Origin: Russula earlei
Taxonomy: Eukaryota; Basidiomycota; Agaricomycetes; Russulales; Russulaceae
Assembly: GCA_025769875.1 (NCBI GenBank)
Contig: JAGFNK010000036.1
Location: forward strand, 62,001-126,000
Length of the DNA stretch: 64,000 bases
Direction of reading: 5' to 3'
The first letter of the stretch is position 1; every line of letters starts with the position of its first letter. Made by a program: the position numbers and the translations under genes. Positions 47,873 through 56,500 of this stretch are shown here, one piece after another. Below the pieces are notes generated by a model. It had not been told where the DNA came from. It searched no databases and was given only the letters and a program-made list of their open reading frames with translations.

Positions 47873-48432
47873 GGCCCCTTTTACCAACCAAGAATTCTTG
47901 AATCTTGAACTTGAACTTGGATTTCAGGATTTTCCAGGAGTGTCAGGAGTGACAGGAGTGATGTAAGTAATATGATGCATATATAATAAATTAATATGGA
48001 TTTTGTTTCTGTTGTGATTTGCATATTCACATATATGGGGTTACACATGATGTGTCAGTGTCAGTGTCAAACTTGGAGTTAAGCTCAACATCTGGGTGCT
48101 TGCAGCCCCATTTGCACCAGAGCTGCACATACAAAAGTTGCACAAACAGGTGCACCCACACATCAGTGACACATATTCTGCCTTAGTGACATGCTTGCCA
48201 TACCACACTTGGAAGGAGCAGAAGGAGGGGGCTAGAAAAAATATTTTACATATCACATGTAAACCCTACACATGAATGCAAATCACACTGAAAAATAACT
48301 CATATTTGAAATAGACTCATATTAGTTTATTATGTCACTTACATCACACCTGTCATTCCCGTCACTCCCGGAAAATCCTGAAATCTAAGTTCAAGTTCAA
48401 GATTCAAGAATTCTTGGTTGGTAAAAGGGGCC
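47873..48432. mobile_element. MITE, PIF/Harbinger-like, with TAA target duplication
   Basis: This 560-base element starts GGCCCCTTTTACCAACC and ends with the exact reverse complement GGTTGGTAAAAGGGGCC. The inverted repeats extend about 95 bases (AAGAATTCTTGAATCTTGAA, CTTGAACTTGRATTTCAGG) with few mismatches. It is flanked by TAA on both sides (47870-47872 and 48433-48435). Three-base TWA duplications and GGCC-type ends are typical of PIF/Harbinger MITEs. Removing the element with one TAA joins the two halves of the gypsy reverse transcriptase in frame (IDFLG to FWINQ), which confirms its borders. It carries no coding sequence. Confidence 0.85.
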
Positions 48433-48551
48433 TAAGAAGTCAATTTCTTTTTGTTCGAAGGCACATTTGGATGCCTTCAAGAAGTAAGAGTCTCTTTCAA
48501 GGAGGTCAAGGAATTTGTGTGTGATTTGTTGGTGAAGGTGCTCTTCTCCTG

Positions 48552-49171
48552 TGTTAAGGCTCCAAAGTGCCTTAAATAAGATCAATGGTCACGTCTATGA
48601 ACATGTCCTACCAATGCAGATATGCTTGAGTCAAGCAAGCATTACTCATGGAGGGGAAGGAGTGTTAGATCCTTCTGGAGTATGGCAACAAGATGAGAGG
48701 GGCTCTGCAGATGTGGTAGGAGTCAACTGTTTGGTATTGGCAAACTAAGTTGAGCTTAAGGCTCAACTGCTACAAACTGGGGGCTTTATATAGCCCTCAG
48801 GGATAAGGTTCATGCTACTGTAGTACTGGTTGGTGCTATAGAAGCAAAGGCAGCTCATAGAAGCAATAGTTGCTTCTGTGTAAATGATCTTGGTGCTGGA
48901 AGCATCAAGTGCTTCCCTAGTAGCAATCTCAGTGTCATAAGTACTTTCCCAATCAGGAAAGCAATGTATGTGGCAGTACAGGAACATCTGGGACAGAAGC
49001 GATGCTACTCATTGCTTCTTCAGTACATCTTCAGAAAAATACAGTCAACATGTTCCAAATGCAATATCAAGGGACATAAACAGTCAAGATCTGATGCATG
49101 CATGATGCAAACAATGCAGTCCATAGTTCAGGTGTTCCAGCATCTTCTGGACCCCAAACCACTTGGTAACA
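48552..49171 (+). mobile_element. Solo LTR, family 1, copy a (TSD TCCTG)
   Basis: It starts TGTTAAGGCTCCAAAG and ends CCACTTGGTAACA, 620 bases. A perfect 5-base duplication TCCTG flanks it (48547-48551 and 49172-49176). A TATA-like box, CTTTATATAGCCC, lies near 48,785. It matches the copy at 53204-53824 nearly end to end. It sits inside the gypsy reverse transcriptase sequence. Confidence 0.9.
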
Positions 49172-49193
49172 TCCTGATCCTGTGGCTATTGTC

Positions 49194-49739
49194 TGTTAGG
49201 ATTCTTGTGTTCTGTGCTCTCACCTGCTTACCTATGCTTTGGTGACTCATCTCTGTTTACTCATATGTGCTTATTCATCTGGCTTAGTGATTGCTTACTG
49301 ATCCAGCTTACTCATTGATCAGTAATGGCTTACTCACTACTTACTGGTTGATGACAGATGCTAGGAAAGAATGACTCATGTGTGAGTCATTTCTGACATT
49401 CTCAAATTGCGCTCTACATATTTGGATACTACTGGCTTCTCAGCTATGTGCACCCCAGGTTTTGTACAAATCGGATCAGTAGTTGTTGAGATATCGTATA
49501 AATAGTCTGTGGTACTAAGAAGTTGAGCCTTACGCTCGACTTACTCTCTTACAAGAAACAATCATCTTGTCAACACTCTAAACAAATTATAGTGATAACT
49601 CTAAGTGAAAGAGGCCCCTCTATTCTCTTAACATTTATTCTTCCTGAGATAATATCAAGGGATTCGAAGTCTAGTGCTTGAACTAAATCAAGCAACTCTT
49701 TCACTAAGAGTTGGTAATAAGATCAGTCCGATCTTAACA
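49194..49739 (+). mobile_element. Solo LTR, family 3 (TSD TTGTC)
   Basis: It starts TGTTAGGATTCTTGTG and ends CCGATCTTAACA, 546 bases, with a perfect duplication TTGTC on each side (49189-49193 and 49740-49744). It has a TATA box, CGTATAAATAG, near 49,496. It sits 17 bases beyond the duplication of the family 1 solo LTR. Taking out both restores the gypsy reverse transcriptase frame through YLDD. Confidence 0.88.
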
Positions 49740-49744
49740 TTGTC

Positions 49745-50271
49745 ACATCATCTAGATAGTTACAGGTGTTTTCAGGATATTTGAGAAGCCAGGGACAGAG
49801 GGTGTGGTTCATTGCTTGTTGGAAGGCTGCCAGGACATTGGTGAAGCCAAAGCCCATTTCCATAGGAATGAATGTGCCAAATTGGGTCTTGAAAGCCCCC
49901 TTATGTCAGTCTTCTGGGTGAATCAGGATGTTATTGTAGCCAGCTCTGACATCAAATTTGCTAAAGTTGGTTTTGCCCCTTAGCTGGTGTAATTGTTCTT
50001 CCATGTTTGGTAAGGCATGGTAGTCAGGGATGGTGATGTTGTTGAGTTTTTGGTAGTCTACTACCAATCATGGGGTGGTGCCATCCTTCTTTTGGATAAA
50101 GAAGATGGGGGAGACAAAGTCTGATACTCCATCTTTGATAAAACCCTTGGCTAGGTCTTCCTGTATTTGTCTAGATAACTCTTGTTTTTTGTTGTGGGGG
50201 AGGGGGTAAGTTCAGCAATCAAGGAACTTGGGGGCATCAGGTTTCAGGGTGATTGTGAAGTTGAGTTCTCC
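49745..50271 (-). pseudogene. Gypsy reverse transcriptase, N-terminal part
   Basis: The minus-strand translation gives the fingers and palm region before the YLDD box, including motif-like pieces around LDIRAGYNN, FKTQFGTFIPMEMGFG and the final KYPENTCNYLDD, which is split by the solo LTR. Stops occur. It is part of the interrupted gypsy element. Confidence 0.65.
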
Positions 50272-51109
50272 TCAACTGGGTGGGAGTTGTTTGGCTGCTT
50301 CTTCTGAGAAGACTTTCTGATGATGTGAATATTCTGGGGGGATGGTGGTTGTTCTTATCTGTGCAATTTGGATTTTTGGTGGGTTCATCAGAGGTACAGG
50401 GGTGAGAAGGACCCCTAGGTGGTTTCTAAGGTGACCAGTGCTCCAGTTGACAAGGGGGTTTAACACTTTCAAGAAGGGGTAGCCAAGAATCATTCTGTCT
50501 TCTCCTAAGTTTGTGACATAGAAGGTGAGAAGTTGAATGGTGGGGCCATGTTGTATGGCCATGTGGGTGTAATGGGTTAGTGCTCCCCCTTGATTACTAG
50601 TACTGTCTACATTGATGATGGGTCTGGGGATTCTGAGAGGTTGGAGTGGGATTTGTAAATTTCCCACAATTCCTTGGCTGATGAAATTTTCTGTTGCTCC
50701 ACTGTCTAGGAGTGCTTGGCCAGTCTTTCCATTTGTTGTAATCATAAAAGGAACTTTCATTGAGTTTTCTTTATGTTGAACAATGGTATCTATTTGAGCC
50801 TTTGTGCCAACTGTTGCACTTTGGCCTAGAGAAAATCCTCCTTGAGAATGAGGTCCCTAATTTTAGCTCATTCTTTGGCTGGCAGAGCTTTCATTTGTGC
50901 CACCATAGTGGCTGGTTCTTCTTCTTTGGGTGGGTCTGGAGTGGGTTCTGTGGTGTGAACCTTGGAAGTGGTTGGGATCAAGTTTTTTGGGCATTCCTGA
51001 CTGAGATGACCCTTTTCTCTGCAGCAGAAATGATGTCCTTCTTTTGTGAGTGCTTCCTTTCTTCTTCAGTGAGTTTCCTGAAGTTGGACTTGGCAGTGTC
51101 CACTTGCAT

Positions 51110-51979
51110 TCAGGCAGGGTGGTGAGGTCTATGTTCCAATGGGGGGATGGTTCTTTTCCCTTTGAGTTTTTCCTTGATGGTGATGAATTGTCTATGTTGT
51201 CTTCTGGCTTCCTCCTTCCATTTTTGGAGAGTGGTGGGCCAGATGTCTCTGTTTAAAATTGCACTGTGGAGTCCATGTTTGAGTCCATTTTTGAAACTTT
51301 CAATGACACTTATGTCAGTTTCAGGCCATCCTGCTTTGGCCAGGAGTTGCTCAAAAGTGGAAATGTAATCATCAAGGGAGTCCTTCATCTTGTGTTTGGC
51401 GAGGACCACCTGAGTGTCCTCTTTCTCTGCCATGTTAGTGAATTTGAAGGTGAAGTCTGTGACAAAGTCATTCCACAGGGCTTCATCATTTCTATTAACC
51501 AGGTTTTGGGCCCTATTCACTTTTTCCCTGAGGGTGGTCACCTGTGAGTTGACCCATCCCTCAACCTTTTCTCCCTGGATGTATGAGAGGGCTAGCATAG
51601 TTCATTTGAAGGGGCTGATCATAACTGCCTTATCATCATCAAGTCCCTAGTACAAGTTGAACTCCATGATGAAGCATTTTGTTTTGTTTCTTTCCCCTGT
51701 GAATGCTGCAGGTTCCTTGTCACTGAGGGACTTGTTGGTTCCTTGCGGTGCTGGGGCAGCTACTTGGGGGGCTGGGGTGACAACTGGAGGAGCCTGAGTG
51801 GCAATCTGAGGGGCTTGTGCAGCAACTTGTGGTTGGGCTGCCATTGTGAGTCCTGGAGGTTCTGGGGATTCTGGGGGTGTCTGAGGCGCTGGTGGGTTCT
51901 GTGGTTCAGGGGATTCTGGGGGTGTCTGGGGTTCAGGGTTTTCAGAGAGGGCAGAAGAGCTTTTTTCAGTGGGGGCCAT
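51110..51979 (-). pseudogene. Gypsy gag remnant
   Basis: It starts MAPTEKSSSALSENPEPQTP with a Pro/Gln-rich N-terminus made of near-repeats of TPPESPEP, followed by KSLSDKEPAAFTGERNKTKC. After a stop and frame change the capsid-like part reads LSYIQGEKVEGWVNSQVTTL, LWNDFVTDFTFKF and LDDYISTFEQLLAKAG. A zinc-knuckle-like segment (CREKGHLSQEC) lies further on, near 51,030. The gene is not intact. Confidence 0.7.
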
Positions 51980-52040
51980 TTCTGTTTCATGGGATGGTTT
52001 GTAATGAGGATCATCTTCCCTCCAGTAGCCTAGTCTGAGG

Positions 52041-52633
52041 CTATTTCATTCAAGCTCTAGCTCTTGATGAGTGTAGAGTTGTCCTTGTCTTAGCAGTTAC
52101 AACATTTTCCTTTTATGATTACTTCTTACCTTTTGCTATGGACTGCTTGCCTTTGTATGTCCCTTTACTTACTGGTCTTGTGATCTCTTATGTCTTGTGA
52201 TCCCTTCTGTGTTATCATGTGATCCATACATGTCCAGGTAACACTGGATTGCTATTACTTTCCCTTTGTTTGGTTCTCTTCCCATTTATATTCATTTCTT
52301 AGCTTCAACTGTGCAATGCTGTGCATTTACTGTGCAGCACAGTTACTGGGTTATGACTCATTCATGGCCTCATCCTTATGACTCCTACTTACTATGACTC
52401 CTACTATACTAGCAGCACAATCAAAGCGCAGCTATTGCTGTGCTTCTCCTGTATAATAAGCTCAGTACTTTGTGACCAAAGCCCTAAGCTTGGTCTCTTG
52501 TAGAATCCAACCTACTCTTGTCCAAACATATTCACCTGCAACCCACCTCACTCCTAATCCTCAAACCACATCCACCTCTCCATTTCATCAACTCTTTGCA
52601 CACACACACAATCCACCATCTACTCTCTCCTTA
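52041..52633. repeat. CpG-poor sequence between gag and LTR copy B
   Basis: No coding content. In a minus-strand gypsy element this is where a 5' LTR and primer-binding site would be expected, but I find neither a TG...CA unit matching copy A in that orientation nor a clear tRNA-complementary site. A CACACACACA run lies near 52,600. Confidence 0.35.
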
Positions 52634-53855
52634 TGTTATGATCTACCCCTTGCCAGTTTCTGACTAATCTCTTCTGTTATTGTTCTCTTCTGTCACCCCC
52701 ATCCCTTTGGTTACTGTTTCATCCCTTGATATTGATGGACAGCTCTCACCTTACCTTCTTATGTTTCACTTGTTATTGATCCCCTTTTGCTATTGGCCTA
52801 TCTTTTATCTATTGTTCCACATATAGTACTGTACAGCCTCACTACATACAGTATTTAAGCACCTGTAAAAGCAGGGGAATGCCCCAAGCTTAGCTTTGTC
52901 CCATTTCATTTCCTGTCGCATCCCTTTACTCTGTATCCTCTCTCAATCACAGCTTGTGTTGTGCTGGCTTACACTCTGCTTGACTTGAGCTCATCACAAG
53001 GAACCTCTGTGTTCCTCTTCCTCCTCTGCTTCTCTCTCATCATCCTCTTCTGTGAAACCAGAAGATCAACTCTGTCTGCAGATTAGGTCATCCTTGACTT
53101 AGTCTTGAGACACTAAACCTCTGAACCAGTCTCTTAGAGCCGGTCCCCATTGAACCCCTGAACCAAGTCACTGGGACTTGGCCCCACCAAACCCTGAGCT
53201 AACTGTTAAGGCTCCAAAGTGCCTTAAATAAGATCAATGGTTGCGTCTATGAACATGTCCTACTAATGCAGATATGCTTGAGTCAAGCAAGCAATACTTG
53301 TGGAGGGGAAGGAGTGTTAGATCCTTCTGGAGTATGGCAACAAGATAAGAGGGGCTCTGCAGACAGGGTAGGAGTCAACTGTTTGGGATTGGCAAACTAA
53401 GTCAAGCTTAAGGCTCAACTGCTACAGACTGGGGGCTTTATATAGCCCTACAGGGATAAGGTTTGTGCTACTGTAGTACTGGTCAGTGCTATAGAAGCAA
53501 AAGGTGGCTCATAGAAGCAAGGTTGCTTCTATGTAAACGATCTTGGTGCTGGAAGCATTAAGTGCTTCCCTAGTAGCAATCTCGGTGTCATAAGCACTTT
53601 CCTAATCAAGGAAGTGATGTATGTGGCAGTACAGGAACATCTGGGACAGAAGCAATGCTACTCATTGCTTCTTCAGTACATCTTCAGAAAGATACAATCA
53701 ACGCATTCCGAACGCAATATCAATGGACATAAACAATCAAGATCTGATGCACGCATGATGCAAACAGTGCAGTCCATAGTTCAGGTGTTCCAGCATCTTC
53801 CAGACCCCAAACCACTTGGTAACACTAATGCTCCAATGGCCACAACACTGTAACA
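52634..53855 (+). mobile_element. LTR of family 2, copy B, interrupted by a solo LTR
   Basis: It starts TGTTATGATCTACCCC and ends CAACACTGTAACA, homologous to copies A and C. It is in the plus orientation, opposite to copy A. It is split at 53204 by a family 1 solo LTR; removing that restores the GAGCTAATGCT block seen in copy C. The flanking 5-mers are CCTTA (inner) and ATTTG (outer), so it has no duplication of its own. Confidence 0.75.
53204..53824 (+). mobile_element. Solo LTR, family 1, copy b (TSD CTAAC/CTAAT), nested
   Basis: It starts TGTTAAGGCTCCAAAG and ends CCACTTGGTAACA, 621 bases. It is flanked by CTAAC (53199-53203) and CTAAT (53825-53829), a 5-base duplication with one C/T difference. 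It is inserted into family 2 LTR copy B, so it is younger than that LTR. It keeps CpGs that copy a has lost (for example CATTCCGAACGCAAT here against GTTCCAAATGCAAT). Confidence 0.88.
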
Positions 53856-54349
53856 ATTTGTTGGGAAGGTGCGTGCATGATGGCAATCATGACAGTGCAG
53901 CATGTGTTGAGGGTGAGATGATGGGGGAGTGGCATTTGGTGAGACCATTTGGCTTTTGTGTGTGTTGGTTTGCTGGGAGAATGCCTGTGTGAAGGTGATT
54001 GCAATTGCACAGCATGTGTTGGCAGGATGACGGAGGTGGTGGGACCATTCAATCTTCATTTTGGGGTGCATCAGTTTGTCAGGAGAGTGTGCATGAAGAC
54101 AATTGCAAGGGTGTGATGTCTGTAGCTGGCAGGATGGTGGAGGTGCAAGGGAGTGGTGATGACAAGGGCATGCATGGTGGTGCAATGTTGAAGGATGGAT
54201 GTTAGGTGCCACAATTTCAATTTCGAGTAGAGTACCACAACTTCTGTTATCAAATGATTTATTATTAACATTAAATAGTTATATTAGTTTCTGAATTGTA
54301 AAGATGTTCAAACACCACTCTGCTCACAAAGTCCAATAGCCTGGATCTG
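53856..54349. repeat. Unclassified CpG-poor sequence
   Basis: About 490 bases without protein-like frames. Related short segments recur (GTGGTGGGACCATT and GTGAGACCATTTGG; GGCAGGATGRYGGAGGTG twice, at about 54,022 and 54,128). It may be an old element, but I cannot classify it. Confidence 0.35.
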
Positions 54350-54474
54350 GGATGTCACATCATGCAAAATTCCAATGACTTTCATCACACCTGTGACTCC
54401 TGTCACCCCTGGCTAATCCTGAAATTCAAGTTCCAAGTTCAAGTTTCAAGAAATCTGGGTTGCTGTAAGGGGCC
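54350..54474. mobile_element. MITE fragment, same family as 47873-48432
   Basis: It contains CATCACACCTGTGACTCCTG, AATCCTGAAATTCAAG, CAAGTTCAAGTTTCAAGAA and the end GTAAGGGGCC, parallel to the right end of the complete MITE. The opposite end is not recognisable in the preceding sequence, so the copy is truncated or too diverged. Confidence 0.6.
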
Positions 54475-54476
54475 TG

Positions 54477-54690
54477 AGGTTCTACTGTCCAAGTTTAGAG
54501 GAAATCCATTAAGAAGTGATTGAGATATGGCAGTTCAAACTTTTGCACACAGATTGGCACCCAGAAATTGAAACATCAAGAACAAATAATTAGACACCAA
54601 CTCTTGGGCTGCACCTAGACACAGTACATGAGATCCCACTGCCCAAGCCTCAAGGCAATGTATAAAGAAATGGTTGAGATATTGTCATAA
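54477..54690. repeat. 154-bp-period repeat, locus 1
   Basis: The motif GAGATATGGCAGTTCAAAC (GATAT at 54524) recurs as GAGATATTGTCATAA (GATAT at 54678), exactly 154 bases apart. Sequence between them aligns with locus 2 (56284-56500) through GGCACCCAGAAATTGA, GGGCTGCACCTAGACACAG and CAAGGCAAT. It looks like the remains of a tandem array. Confidence 0.6.
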
Positions 54691-54779
54691 ATGCTCTCAA
54701 AGAGTCCATTCTATTAGTGTCATGAACACTCTTGAAGAGTCCGTTCTATTAATGAGACTTCAAAGGGACTTAATGAGGA

Positions 54780-54904
54780 ACACATACAACTATTGACAAG
54801 CAAGACAACGGTGCCAAGATTGACTCCAGTTATATCTCACATAATAGTCCATTACACAGGATTGAACCCAAGACCCTTGTCACAGAAGCCGGCTATGGCC
54901 TTCT
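54780..54904 (-). repeat. tRNA-derived SINE-like repeat, copy 1
   Basis: On the minus strand a tRNA-like head, GGCCATAGCCGGC, is followed by a polymerase III B-box, GGGTTCAATCC (54868-54858), then a tail with TTGGCACCGTTGTC. It is homologous to copy 2 at 55530-55650. The right end is interrupted by solo LTR copy C. Confidence 0.5.
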
Positions 54905-55498
54905 TGTTGTAATCTACCCCTCTTTTGGTTCATCCCTAAATCTACTCCTTATTGTTCTTTACTTTCACCCCCATCCCCTTGGTTATGCTTTCATCCCTTG
55001 ATGCTGATGGCCCTTACTGTTTCAACTCATTGTGTTTCATCTATTGTTGCGTCTCTTTTGCTATTGGCTCACTTTTATCTATTGTTCCACATATAGTACT
55101 GTACAGCCTCGCTACATACAGTATTTAAGCGTCTGTAGAAGCTGGAAAATACCCCAAGCTTAGCTTTGTCCCATTTCCTGTCGCATCCCTCTACCCTGTA
55201 CTGTCTCTCAAAACACAACTTGTGTTGTGCTGGCTTATACTCTGCTTGACCTAAGCTCATCACAAGGAACCTTCATGTTCCTCTTCCTCCTCTGCTTCTC
55301 CCTCATCATCATCCTCTTCTGTGAAACCAGGAGATCAACTCTGTCTGTGGATTAGGTCATCCTTGACTCAGTCTTGAGATGCTAAACCTCTGAACTGGTC
55401 TCCTTGAAGCTGGCCCCACTGAACCCTTGAACCAAGTCACAGGGACTTGGCCCCACTGAACCCTGAGCTAATGCTCTTACGGCCACAACGCCATAACA
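54905..55498 (+). mobile_element. Solo LTR, family 2, copy C (TSD CTTCT)
   Basis: It starts TGTTGTAATCTACCCC and ends CGCCATAACA, 594 bases, with a perfect CTTCT duplication (54900-54904 and 55499-55503). It has the TATTTAAG promoter-like box and the CCCCAAGCTTAGCTTTGTCC block seen in copies A and B. This copy fixes the termini and length of the family. Confidence 0.9.
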
Positions 55499-55529
55499 CT
55501 TCTGTTGAAAGGGGATTAAGCAACAAGCA

Positions 55530-55650
55530 TTGTACACTTACAAGACAATGGTGCCAAGTTCAGCTCCAAGTCGCCTTGAAAGATAGCCCACTGCCAGGAT
55601 TGAACCCAGGACCTCTAACCAACCAGACCGAATGCTCATGGCCAGTAAGC
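55530..55650 (-). repeat. tRNA-derived SINE-like repeat, copy 2
   Basis: The minus strand shows an A-box-like TGGCCATGAGC, then GGTTGGTTAGAGG, then the B-box GGGTTCAATCC (55606-55596) and the TTGGCACCATTGTC tail shared with copy 1. The spacing of the two boxes is right for a tRNA-derived promoter. It is not a functional tRNA gene, since the arms do not pair fully. Confidence 0.5.
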
Positions 55651-55879
55651 TGTCCAGTCTTTACTACTGTAAAGGGGTTCAACCCTTATAACCACTCAAC
55701 ACATGAAATGAAAACTCAACCAGGAGACTCCTAAAATGGAGGTCCACACACTTAGGTTCCCAGGAGAGAATGGATGAGGTTTACTAACTGTCTTAGTAAG
55801 CCTAAAGTACAGCAAATGACCCATGAAGTTCACACGATGATCATGTGGACTCCAAGAACTATTACTCATCACCGGCACC

Positions 55880-56272
55880 CTCCTTACTCAGCAGGTTACT
55901 CAGCATGACTGAGCATGCTTACCAAGCACCCCTGGGTGCCTTACTCATCCAGCTATTGTGATTGATAACAAGGTTACAGCACATCCTTTGTTTAGTAACT
56001 CTCTTGTGGTATATAAGCGCTCAATAAAGTACCAGACAGTCTCCAGACTGTCCATTTGTTTACGGCACTCTCTAACCTGGGATACTCCTTTAAGGACCGT
56101 CCCCTTGTGATCATTCTGGCCACTTCCCTACATAACTGCTCGACGCTCCTGGTAACCATACCTCTTTGGTATTTGTTACTACTCTGGACATTACTCCTTG
56201 CCCATGCCGTCTTGGACATCTACCAACTCATCTTTGAGCTTATCCCTTGCTCTTGAACTGGATAGTTCAACA
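55880..56272 (+). mobile_element. LTR-like fragment
   Basis: It has a TATA box and polyadenylation signal typical of an LTR close together (GGTATATAAGCGC, then CTCAATAAAG, about 56,009-56,033) and ends GATAGTTCAACA. A possible matching start, TGTTGAAAGG, lies at 55503, but flanking duplications do not agree, so the borders are unproven. Confidence 0.4.
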
Positions 56273-56283
56273 GTGAGTCTTGT

Positions 56284-56500
56284 CAGATATGGCAGTTCAA
56301 AATTCTGCACTCATGTCAGCACCCAAAAATTGACAGGTCAAAAAATGAATATTAGGCTCCCACACTTTAGCTGCACCTATATACAGTATATAAGGTTCTA
56401 CTGTCAAAGTTTCAAGGCAATCTGTTGAGAAACTGTTGAGATATAGCAGTTTTAATTTTGCACTCAATATGACATCCAAAAATGATAAGCACAAGGTCAC
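56284..56500. repeat. 154-bp-period repeat, locus 2
   Basis: GATATGGCAGTTCAAAATT (56286) recurs as GATATAGCAGTTTTAATTT (56440), 154 bases apart. The next bases (TTTTGCACTCAATATGACA) begin another unit. It aligns along its length with locus 1. Confidence 0.6.

Larger units (their letters stand above)
47330..50760 (-). pseudogene. Gypsy protease, reverse transcriptase and RNase H remnants
   Basis: The protease has the catalytic motif LLDSGATENFIS (50760 onward). It ends at a TGA after AAKQLPPS, at the protease-reverse transcriptase junction. The reverse transcriptase palm motif YLDD is split by solo LTR insertions. Its downstream part EEHLHQQITHKFLDLLERD and KCAFEQKEIDFLG (48585-48433) is then cut by the MITE and resumes after it with FWINQGTLKIDPVKM. 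RNase H fragments follow (FNEAERNYPVWDREFLALIL). None of these is intact. Confidence 0.75.
44357..52040 (-). mobile_element. Ty3/gypsy chromovirus-type retrotransposon, internal region (degenerate, interrupted)
   Basis: Read 5' to 3' on the minus strand, the order is gag (about 51979-51110), aspartic protease (50760-50272), reverse transcriptase (about 50270-47560, interrupted), RNase H (about 47551-47330), integrase (about 47000-46100), chromodomain (about 45880-45740) and a long extra coding stretch to about 44,640. This is the chromovirus order of domains. Three later insertions sit in the reverse transcriptase: a MITE (47873-48432) and solo LTRs at 48552-49171 and 49194-49739. Several stops and frame changes are present; at least two stops are TGA codons consistent with former CGA codons. 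A same-orientation 5' LTR was not found. The element is inactive. Confidence 0.8.

Noticed and set aside
55596..55640. Possible functional tRNA gene
   Set aside because: The B-box is good, but the acceptor and anticodon arms do not pair, and a homologous degenerate copy lies nearby, so it is a SINE-like repeat.
55503..56272. Complete 770-bp solo LTR (TGTTGAA...TTCAACA)
   Set aside because: The terminal bases match an LTR, but the flanking 5-mers do not form a duplication and a SINE copy lies inside; kept only as an LTR-like fragment.
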